Source: Gammaproteobacteria bacterium
Lineage (GTDB): Bacteria > Pseudomonadota > Gammaproteobacteria > Nitrosococcales > Methylophagaceae
Reading direction: 5' to 3'
Assembly (NCBI GenBank): GCA_002402245.1
Contig: NVVP01000081.1
Span: 1,225 to 6,404 of the forward strand
DNA length: 5,180 nt
Position numbers and translations under genes: made by a program. Below the pieces are notes generated by a model that saw only the letters and a list, made by a program, of their open reading frames with translations, was not told the DNA's origin and searched no databases. Shown one piece after another: positions 1 to 5,180 of this stretch. Within the stretch, counting starts at the first letter, position 1, and the number at the start of each line of letters is the position of its first letter.

Positions 1-187
1 GCCAAAAAGAAGACTTTTCAATACTCTTTTTATTGCAGACTTTTAGCACCATTGCACCTTGCTGAGTTTCACAGCGCCAAAGGTGATGCGTGCTATCTTC
101 AAATAAGGTGGGAATACTGATTGCCGGCTTGAGTAAAGCCGGCAATGTAGCCTGTTGCTGTTTAGATAACAGTGGGTAGCTTACCAA
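1..187 (-). CDS. N-terminal part of an unidentified protein, possibly an APH-type kinase/phosphotransferase (runs off the window)
   Basis: This minus-strand frame is open from an in-frame TGA at 199-197 to the window edge, giving 62 codons if it starts at the TTG at 187-185. No ATG lies before codon 46, so the start is uncertain. The TTG start would overlap the last bases of the upstream SDR gene, as in a coupled operon. The other two minus-strand frames are closed by stops. The translation looks protein-like: a proline/leucine-rich start, then LWRCETQQGAMVLKVC at residues 36-51. A W-x-C-x-T strand, a turn with G, then a V-L-K strand is the pattern of the N-lobe of APH/choline-kinase-like phosphotransferases, where the lysine (here K49) contacts ATP. 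The catalytic loop would lie outside the window, so the family assignment is an inference. If it is a kinase next to mtnA, a methylthioribose-kinase-like role is conceivable but unproven. Confidence 0.5.
   Translation of the reverse strand, partial: MVSYPLLSKQQQATLPALLKPAISIPTLFEDSTHHLWRCETQQGAMVLKVCNKKSIEKSSFW
120..146. repeat. Perfect 11-bp inverted repeat with 5-base loop
   Basis: Arms ATTGCCGGCTT (120-130) and AAGCCGGCAAT (136-146) pair perfectly around the loop GAGTA. It lies 35 bases past the SDR stop codon and inside the early codons of the left-edge frame, where it encodes a repeated Pro-Ala around Leu-Leu-Lys. Neither flank carries a run of T, so it is not a textbook intrinsic terminator. 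In the leftward mRNA it would form a stable stem near the start of the next gene, where it could reduce its translation or protect the upstream message from 3' decay. It could also be a chance result of the codons used. Confidence 0.6.
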
Positions 188-855
188 GGTAATAAATCAC
201 CATTGCTGTGCCAGAATGTACCACTGTTTTCTAGATTAAGTTCATCCATTCTAGCTAATAGGCCTGATGCAGCTTCATCGGTATCCATTAAACCACCATG
301 TGCCGTCATGTCTGTTCTCACCCAACCTGGATGTAGAATACCTACGGCAATACCTTGAGGTTTTAAATCAACAGACAGTGATTTACCGGCAGCATTAACC
401 GCCGCCTTAGACATACGGTAACCATAACTGCCACCCGAATCATTATCGGCCACTGAACCCATTCGGCTAGTGATAATCGCCACTTTACTGCCTTCGCCTA
501 GGTTATTAACTAAGGCTTGGGTAGTTAATAAAGGGCCAAGGCTATTTACTTCAAACATACGTTTGCAGCTGGCAATAGTTTTTTCATTGAGCTCATCCAT
601 GGCAATGCCATCAGCAATACCGGCATTATTAATCAGCCAATCAATACGTCGGCCAGATAAGCTATTTACTAATGTTGCTAGGCTTGCAGGGTCGCTTACT
701 TCTACGTTTTCAATCACCTCAACACCTAGTTGAGTAAGTGCATCTGAGCTGCTTCGGCAGGTGGCAATGACATCAAAGCCTCGTTGCTTTAATTGTGTGC
801 ATAATTCTAAGCCAATTCCACGGTTACTTCCCGTCACTAATGCTGTTTGGGCCAT
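181..855 (-). CDS. Short-chain dehydrogenase/reductase (SDR), C-factor/sniffer-like
   Basis: A 224-residue classical-type SDR, a predicted soluble NAD(P)(H)-dependent oxidoreductase with a single Rossmann fold. The cofactor motif TGSNRGIG is at residues 8-15, NNAG at 76-79, the catalytic serine is probably S130 in IITS, and the Y-x-x-x-K pair is Y146/K150 (YRMSK). HPGWVRTDM follows at 175-183. The basic R34 after the second strand (ATCRS) would suit NADP, which is an inference. The compact length and the stretch GSYGYRMSKAAVNAAGKSL are typical of the C-factor (CsgA)/carbonyl-reductase 'sniffer'-like group; the substrate cannot be read from the sequence. The ATG start at 855-853 has AAGGA seven bases upstream, inside the end of mtnA, and only one base separates it from the mtnA stop. 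It is therefore cotranscribed with mtnA, but no SDR step is known in methionine salvage, so its role there is open. Confidence 0.93.
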   Translation of the reverse strand: MAQTALVTGSNRGIGLELCTQLKQRGFDVIATCRSSSDALTQLGVEVIENVEVSDPASLATLVNSLSGRRIDWLINNAGIADGIAMDELNEKTIASCKRMFEVNSLGPLLTTQALVNNLGEGSKVAIITSRMGSVADNDSGGSYGYRMSKAAVNAAGKSLSVDLKPQGIAVGILHPGWVRTDMTAHGGLMDTDEAASGLLARMDELNLENSGTFWHSNGDLLPW

Positions 856-856
856 G

Positions 857-1906
857 TTAGTTTCCTTTGATAATAGACATTGATTCTAATGATGGAGACA
901 ATACTACTCCTGCTTCGGTCACAATAACATCAATCAATGACGCTGGCGTGACATCAAATGCAGGGTTGAGTGCGGGTATACCTTGTGGGGCGATATTAAC
1001 GCCATTTATGGTGGTGACTTCTTCTGCTGGACGCTGTTCAATCGGAATTTCACTGCCTGAGTTTAACGTCCAATCAATAGTTGAAGTTGGTGCGACTACC
1101 ATCACTTTGACATTGTGATATTTGGCTAATATTGCCAACATATAGGTGCCAATTTTATTGGCTACATCCCCATTAGCCGTGATGCGATCAGCACCGACAA
1201 TGATCCACTCTAATTTGGATGTGGCCATTAATGCCGCAGCGGCACCATCAGCCTGTAATGTCACCGGAATACCCTCTTGTGATAATTCCCATGCAGTTAA
1301 GCGTGCGCCTTGTAACCAAGGTCGGGTTTCATCGGCATAAACCTGAGTCACGTTGCCATCAGCATAGGCCTGTCGAATCACGCCCAATGCAGTACCAAAC
1401 CCGCCTGTTGCTAAGGCTCCGGCATTACAATGTGTGAGTACATGACTATCGGCATCAATCAATGCCGAGCCCAATTTACCCATTTTATGATTGGCGGCAA
1501 TGTCTTCGTTATGAATCATTTTAGCCTGTTCAATCAAGATCTCTTCTGGTGATTCATTATCGGGTAAGTCCTGATATACCGAGGTCATACGTTCAATCGC
1601 CCAGCGTAAATTAACCGCTGTAGGTCGAGATTCAGCCAAGTACGCTAAAGGTTTATCCATAGCCTGTTTCCACGCTTCACCTTGTTGTAGCCATGCTTCG
1701 CGTGCCGCTAGAACCACACCGAATGCGGCGGTAATTCCAATCGCCGGAGCACCTCGTACCACCATGTTTGTAATCGCATCGGCAACCTCATTTGCTTGCT
1801 GATAATCGAGCCACACTTGTTCATTGGGTAAGCGACGTTGATCTAATAAATGAAGTCGATCTTCTCGCCAAATAATCGGCTGAATTGAATCTAACGGTTT
1901 ATGCAA
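857..1906 (-). CDS. mtnA: S-methyl-5-thioribose-1-phosphate isomerase
   Basis: A 349-residue, full-length MtnA, the eIF2B-alpha-like sugar-phosphate isomerase that converts 5-methylthioribose-1-phosphate to 5-methylthioribulose-1-phosphate in cytosolic methionine salvage. Visible family motifs are RGAPAIG (51-57), RPTAVNLRWA (94-103), THCNAGALATGG (158-169), DETRPWLQGARLTAWEL (192-208) and VGADRITANGDVANKIGTY (237-255). C160 and D240 match the catalytic cysteine and aspartate known for this family. The start is a TTG at 1906-1904: AAGGA lies seven bases upstream, an in-frame TAA lies eight codons upstream, and the next ATG in frame (residue 48) would remove a large part of the N-terminal domain. 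It is the first gene of the leftward unit, followed one base later by the SDR gene, and is divergent from an MTA-deaminase-like gene that could feed the same pathway. Confidence 0.97.
   Translation of the reverse strand: MHKPLDSIQPIIWREDRLHLLDQRRLPNEQVWLDYQQANEVADAITNMVVRGAPAIGITAAFGVVLAAREAWLQQGEAWKQAMDKPLAYLAESRPTAVNLRWAIERMTSVYQDLPDNESPEEILIEQAKMIHNEDIAANHKMGKLGSALIDADSHVLTHCNAGALATGGFGTALGVIRQAYADGNVTQVYADETRPWLQGARLTAWELSQEGIPVTLQADGAAAALMATSKLEWIIVGADRITANGDVANKIGTYMLAILAKYHNVKVMVVAPTSTIDWTLNSGSEIPIEQRPAEEVTTINGVNIAPQGIPALNPAFDVTPASLIDVIVTEAGVVLSPSLESMSIIKGN
863..867 (-). promoter_or_regulatory. Ribosome binding site of the SDR gene
   Basis: AAGGA on the minus strand, seven bases before the ATG at 855-853. 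It sits in the last codons of mtnA (Ile-Lys-Gly-Asn-stop), so the downstream gene has its own strong site as well as near-contact coupling (TAA, one base, ATG). Confidence 0.75.
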
Positions 1907-1913
1907 TGTCTTT

Positions 1914-1918
1914 TCCTT
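1914..1918 (-). promoter_or_regulatory. Ribosome binding site that fixes the TTG start of mtnA
   Basis: AAGGA on the minus strand with a seven-base gap to TTG at 1906-1904. With the in-frame TAA at 1933-1931 just upstream and no nearby ATG, it settles the non-ATG start. Confidence 0.75.
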
Positions 1919-1972
1919 TTGAGGACGGTATTAATAGTGATAATAGAACGGCTATTACATCACGATTATGCC

Positions 1973-2002
1973 TTGCTAGCCCATTCTTTATCGCACTATA
2001 AG
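1973..2002 (+). promoter_or_regulatory. Candidate sigma70 promoter for the deaminase-ubiG operon
   Basis: TTGCTA at 1973-1978 (4 of 6 to TTGACA) and TATAAG at 1997-2002 (5 of 6 to TATAAT), with an 18-base spacer. Transcription would begin near 2009, leaving a leader of about 65 bases before the ATG at 2074. It is a reasonable match in the expected place, but it was judged by eye and is unproven. Confidence 0.4.
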
Positions 2003-2025
2003 CATGCAGCTTGAATGATAACGGG

Positions 2026-2031
2026 TATAAT
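2026..2031 (+). promoter_or_regulatory. Perfect -10 box (TATAAT), second candidate promoter
   Basis: A consensus TATAAT, 42 bases before the deaminase ATG, that would start transcription near 2038. No good -35 is found at 16-18 bases (CATGCA at 17), and there is no TGn extension. It would therefore need an activator or be weak, or act with the promoter just upstream. Its position inside the longest possible reading frame argues against the TTG start at 2011. Confidence 0.4.
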
Positions 2032-2073
2032 CTCTGCATACTCCGTTTCAGGCATTTGCAGGCACTATACAAT

Positions 2074-3393
2074 ATGAAAAATGTTGATCTAATTATACAT
2101 GCTCGCTGGGTGATCCCCGTTGATCATAAACAGTCTGTATTAGAGCATCACGCTGTGGTGATTAATGATGGTCATATTGTTGCTATCTTGCCGCAAGATA
2201 AAGCCAATAGTAAATATAGCGCTGAGGATGTTCAGCAACTCGATCAACATTGCATTATGCCCGGTTTAATTAATAATCATGCTCATGCTGCTATGTCATT
2301 ATTCCGTGGTTTAGCTGATGATTTACCGCTGATGACCTGGTTGAATGATCATATTTGGCCTGCTGAAAAAGAATGGTTAAGTGATGACTTTGTCGAAGCC
2401 GGTTCAGAGCTCGCCATTGCTGAAATGATTCGTGGTGGAACGACGTGTTTTAATGATATGTATTTCTTCCCTGAAGCCACTGCACGCGTTGCCGACCAAA
2501 GTGGTATTCGAGCTAATCTTGGCATGACCATTATCGACTTTCCAAGTGCTTGGGCTGCCGATGTGGCTGAATATTTACATAAAGGCCAACTACTACACGA
2601 CCATTATCGTCATCACGCCCGTATTACTACGGCTTATGCACCTCATGCACCGTATACCGTTTCTGATAGTACGCTTGAAGCGGTGATGACCAATGCTGAG
2701 GAAATTGATGTACCTATTCATATGCATATTCATGAAACAGCTGATGAAATAAACCAAAGCATAGAACAATATGGCGTGCGTCCATTAGAACGCCTTAAAA
2801 ACCTAGGTTTGTTATCACCCCGTTTAATTGCCGTGCATATGACTCAACTCACTGAACAAGAAATTGATTGGTGTGCTGAAGCGGGCGTGCATATCGCCCA
2901 TTGCCCAGAATCAAACTTAAAGCTGGCAAGTGGTTTTAGCCCGATTGCCAAGATGAAACAGCGTGGCATCAATATCACTATTGGTACTGATGGTGCAGCC
3001 TCTAATAATGATTTAGATATGTTCGCTGAAATACGTCAAGCCGCTATTCTAGCCAAAGCCGTGGCTCAAGATGCCAGCGTGATTCCTGCTTATGAAGCAT
3101 TAGAAATGGCTACTATCAATGCGGCAAAATCATTGGGTATCGATGAGGTAACAGGCTCATTGAAAAAAGGTAAAGCAGCCGATCTTATTGCTATTGATTT
3201 AAGTAGTTTAGAATGCCAACCATACTATGATGTGGTGTCACAATTGGTCTATGCCACAGGTCGAGATAAAGTCAGTGATGTGTGGGTTGAAGGCAAACAA
3301 TTATTAAAAAATCGCACATTAACCACGCTAAATGAAGCTAAAATCATTAAAAACACGCAAGATTGGGCAGAAAAAATAAGGAATAAAGTTTAA
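2074..3393 (+). CDS. mtaD: 5'-methylthioadenosine/S-adenosylhomocysteine deaminase-like amidohydrolase (TRZ/ATZ family)
   Basis: A 439-residue metal-dependent amidohydrolase of the MTA/SAH deaminase type, expected to deaminate methylthioadenosine to methylthioinosine (and possibly SAH to S-inosylhomocysteine) in the cytosol. A small beta-sandwich is formed by about residues 1-60 and 370-430, around a TIM barrel. Metal ligands visible are H69 and H71 (NNHAHAAM), H218 (HMHIHET) and D306 (IGTDGAASNN). Catalytic E221 and H255 (AVHMTQL) and S310 match the pattern of Thermotoga TM0936. The family also contains chlorohydrolases and guanine or cytosine deaminases, so the substrate rests on overall resemblance and on the divergent mtnA. 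The ATG at 2074 is preferred over a TTG at 2011 because the peptide then begins MKNVDLIIHARWVIPV, as family members do, and because a -10 box lies between the two. Its ribosome binding site is weak (AGG at 2060-2062). The stop overlaps the ubiG start. Confidence 0.9.
   Translation: MKNVDLIIHARWVIPVDHKQSVLEHHAVVINDGHIVAILPQDKANSKYSAEDVQQLDQHCIMPGLINNHAHAAMSLFRGLADDLPLMTWLNDHIWPAEKEWLSDDFVEAGSELAIAEMIRGGTTCFNDMYFFPEATARVADQSGIRANLGMTIIDFPSAWAADVAEYLHKGQLLHDHYRHHARITTAYAPHAPYTVSDSTLEAVMTNAEEIDVPIHMHIHETADEINQSIEQYGVRPLERLKNLGLLSPRLIAVHMTQLTEQEIDWCAEAGVHIAHCPESNLKLASGFSPIAKMKQRGINITIGTDGAASNNDLDMFAEIRQAAILAKAVAQDASVIPAYEALEMATINAAKSLGIDEVTGSLKKGKAADLIAIDLSSLECQPYYDVVSQLVYATGRDKVSDVWVEGKQLLKNRTLTTLNEAKIIKNTQDWAEKIRNKV
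3378..3382 (+). promoter_or_regulatory. Ribosome binding site of ubiG
   Basis: AAGGA ten bases before the ATG at 3393, inside the last codons of the deaminase gene. It supports the TAATG stop/start overlap as the real start of ubiG. Confidence 0.65.
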
Positions 3394-4106
3394 TGGCTAA
3401 TACGCAAGTAAACGTCGATCCAGAAGAAATTGCTAAATTTGAAGACTTAGCCAGTAGTTGGTGGGATCTTGAAGGACAATCGAAACCTTTACACCAAATA
3501 AATCCTCTACGCATGCGTTTTATTACTGACAATACCACCCTACAAGATCGCCAAATTATTGATGTCGGCTGTGGTGGTGGAATTTTATCTGAGTCCTTAG
3601 CCAAAAGTGGTGCTCATGTCACTGGCATTGATATGGGTAAAATGCCCTTAGATGTAGCCAAACTACATGCTTTAGAATCTGAGATTAGCATTGATTATCA
3701 ACAAATAACGGCCGAAGAAAAAGCGCAGCAATCAGCAGAACAATTTGATGTGGTTACCTGTATGGAAATGCTAGAACATGTGCCCGATCCACTGTCTATT
3801 ATTAAAGCATGTGCTCAAATGTTGAAACCCGGTGGCGATATATTTTTGTCGACCTTAAACCGTCATCCTAAAGCCTATGTCTTTGCCATATTAGGTGCTG
3901 AATATATGTTAAAAATGCTACCTAAAGGCACGCATGACTATGAACGCTTTATCCGTCCAGCTGAAATGGCACAATGGTGTCGCCAAGCAGGACTTGAAGT
4001 CGTCAATATAATCGGCCTTAGTTACAATCCTTTAACGAAAGTCTATGCCCTAGGTGATGATGTGAAGGTTAACTACCTCGTCCACTGTCGTAAAGCAGCA
4101 AGTTAA
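3393..4106 (+). CDS. ubiG: Ubiquinone biosynthesis O-methyltransferase UbiG
   Basis: A 237-residue class I SAM-dependent methyltransferase, near the usual UbiG length. UbiG carries out both O-methylations of ubiquinone biosynthesis, acting at the inner face of the cytoplasmic membrane. The N-terminus has the family signature EEIAKFEDLASSWWD (11-25) followed by PLHQINPLR (32-40). SAM-binding motif I is IDVGCGGG (56-63), with the acidic D80 after the second strand. CMEMLEHVPDP (123-133), LKPGG (144-148) and STLNRHPKAY (153-162) follow. The hydrophobic stretch AYVFAILGAEYMLKMLPKGT (161-180) and HDYERFIRP (181-189) correspond to the lid/membrane-contact region reported for E. coli UbiG. The ATG overlaps the upstream stop by one base (TAATG), with AAGGA in front, and the stop overlaps the next start in the same way. 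No residue appears to be missing. Confidence 0.97.
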   Translation: MANTQVNVDPEEIAKFEDLASSWWDLEGQSKPLHQINPLRMRFITDNTTLQDRQIIDVGCGGGILSESLAKSGAHVTGIDMGKMPLDVAKLHALESEISIDYQQITAEEKAQQSAEQFDVVTCMEMLEHVPDPLSIIKACAQMLKPGGDIFLSTLNRHPKAYVFAILGAEYMLKMLPKGTHDYERFIRPAEMAQWCRQAGLEVVNIIGLSYNPLTKVYALGDDVKVNYLVHCRKAAS

Positions 4107-4768
4107 TGGTACAAATTAAACCTTTTTCAGCCATGTTGTTTGATCTTGATGGCACCTTGGTCGATACCGCACCCGACTTAGCTTTTGCACTCAACCTCTT
4201 ATTAGAGCAACAAGGAAAACAGTCGCTTGCTTACGAGCTGATTCGCCCTGTTGCCAGTCATGGTAGTCCAGCCTTACTCGCCTTAGCATTTGGTATAGAT
4301 AAAGAGCACCCTGACTTCCCTGCTCTACAAAAACGATTTATTCAGATCTATCAAGATAATATTGACCGAGAATCAGCCTTATTTGATGGTATGGAAGCGG
4401 TATTACAATCATTAGAAAGTGCCGATATCCCTTGGGGCATTGTCACCAATAAACCTGCTTTTCTAACCGAACCTTTGGTAGAAAAACTAAGCCTTAAGCA
4501 ACGTGCTCACTGTATCGTAAGTGCTGATACCACACCGTATAGCAAACCTCATCCAGCACCGATGCTTTATGCCTGCGATAAAATTAATATTCCGTCATCA
4601 GAGTGCATTTATATTGGTGATGCCGAACGTGATATTCAAGCGGGTAGAAATACCCAAATGCAAACAGTAGCTGCACTTTATGGTTATGTAGGTGCTAATG
4701 ATGATGTGGCTAGCTGGCAAGCTGACTACACTATTAATCATCCCCTCGATTTATTGCAATGGATTTAA
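4106..4768 (+). CDS. mupP: HAD-superfamily sugar phosphatase, probable N-acetylmuramate 6-phosphate phosphatase MupP (or phosphoglycolate phosphatase Gph)
   Basis: A 220-residue HAD phosphatase with a helical cap (subfamily I). Motif I is LFDLDGTLVDTAPDL, with nucleophile D13 and acid/base D15. T114 in IVTNKP is motif II, K147 in SKPHP is motif III, and GDAERD (171-176) with D172 and D176 is motif IV, so it should be active. Annotation pipelines often call such proteins phosphoglycolate phosphatase. The position directly after ubiG matches the Pseudomonas gene PA3172, shown to be MupP, which dephosphorylates N-acetylmuramic acid 6-phosphate in the AmgK/MurU peptidoglycan-recycling route. That points to MupP, but the substrate cannot be proven from motifs. 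The ATG overlaps the ubiG stop (TAATG) and has no clear ribosome binding site, so it is probably translated by coupling. Its end overlaps rmuC by ten bases. Confidence 0.85.
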   Translation: MVQIKPFSAMLFDLDGTLVDTAPDLAFALNLLLEQQGKQSLAYELIRPVASHGSPALLALAFGIDKEHPDFPALQKRFIQIYQDNIDRESALFDGMEAVLQSLESADIPWGIVTNKPAFLTEPLVEKLSLKQRAHCIVSADTTPYSKPHPAPMLYACDKINIPSSECIYIGDAERDIQAGRNTQMQTVAALYGYVGANDDVASWQADYTINHPLDLLQWI

Positions 4769-5180
4769 ATCTCAACCTGTTACAGCAGTTTTCCCAACAG
4801 AGTAATGGTCTGTTAATACTGTTAACGGTTAGCTTTTCTATCGGGCTTATTGGCGGCATCATCTTGCGTAATAAATCCATTCAAAAATTAACTTTAAAGA
4901 ATAGCGAGTTAACCACTCAGCTGTCTTTAGAAAAACAAAGTAACGATCAACTTGATATGCATCTAGATCAAGTTCAGGCTCAATTATCAAATACCTTCAA
5001 CCAACTTTCTAATGATGCATTAAGCCGAAATAATGAACAGTTTCTAAAACTCGCCGAAGAAAACCTCAAGCGTTATCAAAGTGAAGCTAAAGCAGAATTA
5101 AACGATAAAGAAAAAGCCATCGAACAGCTGATTAAACCGATTAATGATGCCTTATCAAAAACAGCCACACAGATCCAACA
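4759..5180 (+). CDS. rmuC: DNA recombination protein RmuC homologue, N-terminal part (runs off the window)
   Basis: The first 140 codons of a frame still open at the window end. Residues 17-36 (GLLILLTVSFSIGLIGGIIL) form a single transmembrane segment followed by R-N-K. The chain after this is polar and rich in Q, E, K, S and L, typical of coiled coil (about 40-125). The stretch EQFLKLAEENLKRYQSEAK (93-111), then KEKAIEQLIKPINDAL (117-132), is the characteristic entry to the RmuC domain. The family is a membrane-anchored, nuclease-like protein that limits rearrangements at inverted repeats in E. coli; the nuclease-like core would lie beyond the window. The ATG overlaps the end of the phosphatase gene by ten bases in another frame and has no obvious ribosome binding site, which suggests translational coupling. 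This is the last visible member of the rightward operon. Confidence 0.88.
   Translation, partial: MDLNLNLLQQFSQQSNGLLILLTVSFSIGLIGGIILRNKSIQKLTLKNSELTTQLSLEKQSNDQLDMHLDQVQAQLSNTFNQLSNDALSRNNEQFLKLAEENLKRYQSEAKAELNDKEKAIEQLIKPINDALSKTATQIQ

Noticed and set aside
120..146. Intrinsic terminator for the leftward mtnA-SDR unit
   Set aside because: The stem is strong but the bases after it on the minus strand (CAGTATTCCCACC) contain no T run, and an open reading frame runs straight through it.
470..733. Plus-strand 87-codon frame opposite the SDR gene
   Set aside because: It lies wholly antisense to the SDR coding sequence, with no recognisable motif.
867..1437. Plus-strand reading frames opposite mtnA
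   Set aside because: They are antisense to a complete, motif-rich MtnA, and their translations show no recognisable domain; they are a by-product of its codon pattern.
1988..2021. TTATC...GATAA inverted repeat as an operator
   Set aside because: The arms are only five A/T-rich bases separated by 24 bases, which is expected by chance in such sequence.
2011..2073. Longer amidohydrolase starting at TTG 2011
   Set aside because: The extra 21 residues do not resemble the family start, no ribosome binding site was recognised for it, and a consensus TATAAT lies inside the extension.
1907..2073. MetJ operator or SAM/SAH riboswitch controlling the salvage genes
   Set aside because: No AGACGTCT-like tandem boxes are visible, and the leader regions are too short and lack the paired helices expected of SAM or SAH riboswitches.
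3347..3604. Minus-strand 85-codon frame across the deaminase-ubiG junction
   Set aside because: It is antisense to the ends of two well-supported genes, has no motif and would need transcription against the operon.

Overview
The window looks like core chromosome of a gammaproteobacterium, probably a moderately AT-leaning marine or environmental one. The evidence is a UbiG-type ubiquinone methyltransferase, an MTA/SAH-deaminase-type amidohydrolase, a MupP-like HAD phosphatase and an RmuC homologue packed head to tail. The order mtnA / deaminase / ubiG / HAD phosphatase recalls the Pseudomonas aeruginosa region around PA3169-PA3172 (from memory, not a search). Genus cannot be fixed from this sequence. 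I see no insertion sequence, phage gene, CRISPR array, tRNA or rRNA.

Left half (minus strand, read right to left): mtnA (857-1906, TTG start with a strong ribosome binding site) is followed after one base by a short-chain dehydrogenase/reductase (181-855). This is followed, with a short overlap, by the start of a third reading frame that leaves the window at base 1 (1-187). That last frame has an N-lobe-like pattern suggestive of an APH-type kinase or phosphotransferase and contains a perfect 11-bp inverted repeat.

Centre: a 167-bp divergent intergenic region (1907-2073) separates the two transcription units. Rightward it holds a plausible sigma70 promoter (TTGCTA - 18 bp - TATAAG) and a perfect TATAAT. 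No convincing leftward promoter was found.

Right half (plus strand): an MTA/SAH deaminase-like amidohydrolase (2074-3393), ubiG (3393-4106), a MupP/Gph-like phosphatase (4106-4768) and a partial rmuC (4759-5180, running off the end). Each junction overlaps (TAATG, TAATG and 10 bases), so this is almost certainly one translationally coupled operon.

Functional reading: the deaminase and MtnA fit the methylthioinosine variant of methionine salvage (MTA to methylthioinosine, then by a phosphorylase not in this window to methylthioribose-1-phosphate, then by MtnA to methylthioribulose-1-phosphate). UbiG uses S-adenosylmethionine and releases S-adenosylhomocysteine, another possible substrate of the deaminase, which gives a loose biochemical link inside the rightward operon. 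The HAD phosphatase (peptidoglycan recycling or phosphoglycolate clearance) and RmuC (DNA maintenance) look like passengers. I did not find a clearly undescribed system; the least explained parts are the left-edge frame and the SDR downstream of mtnA.
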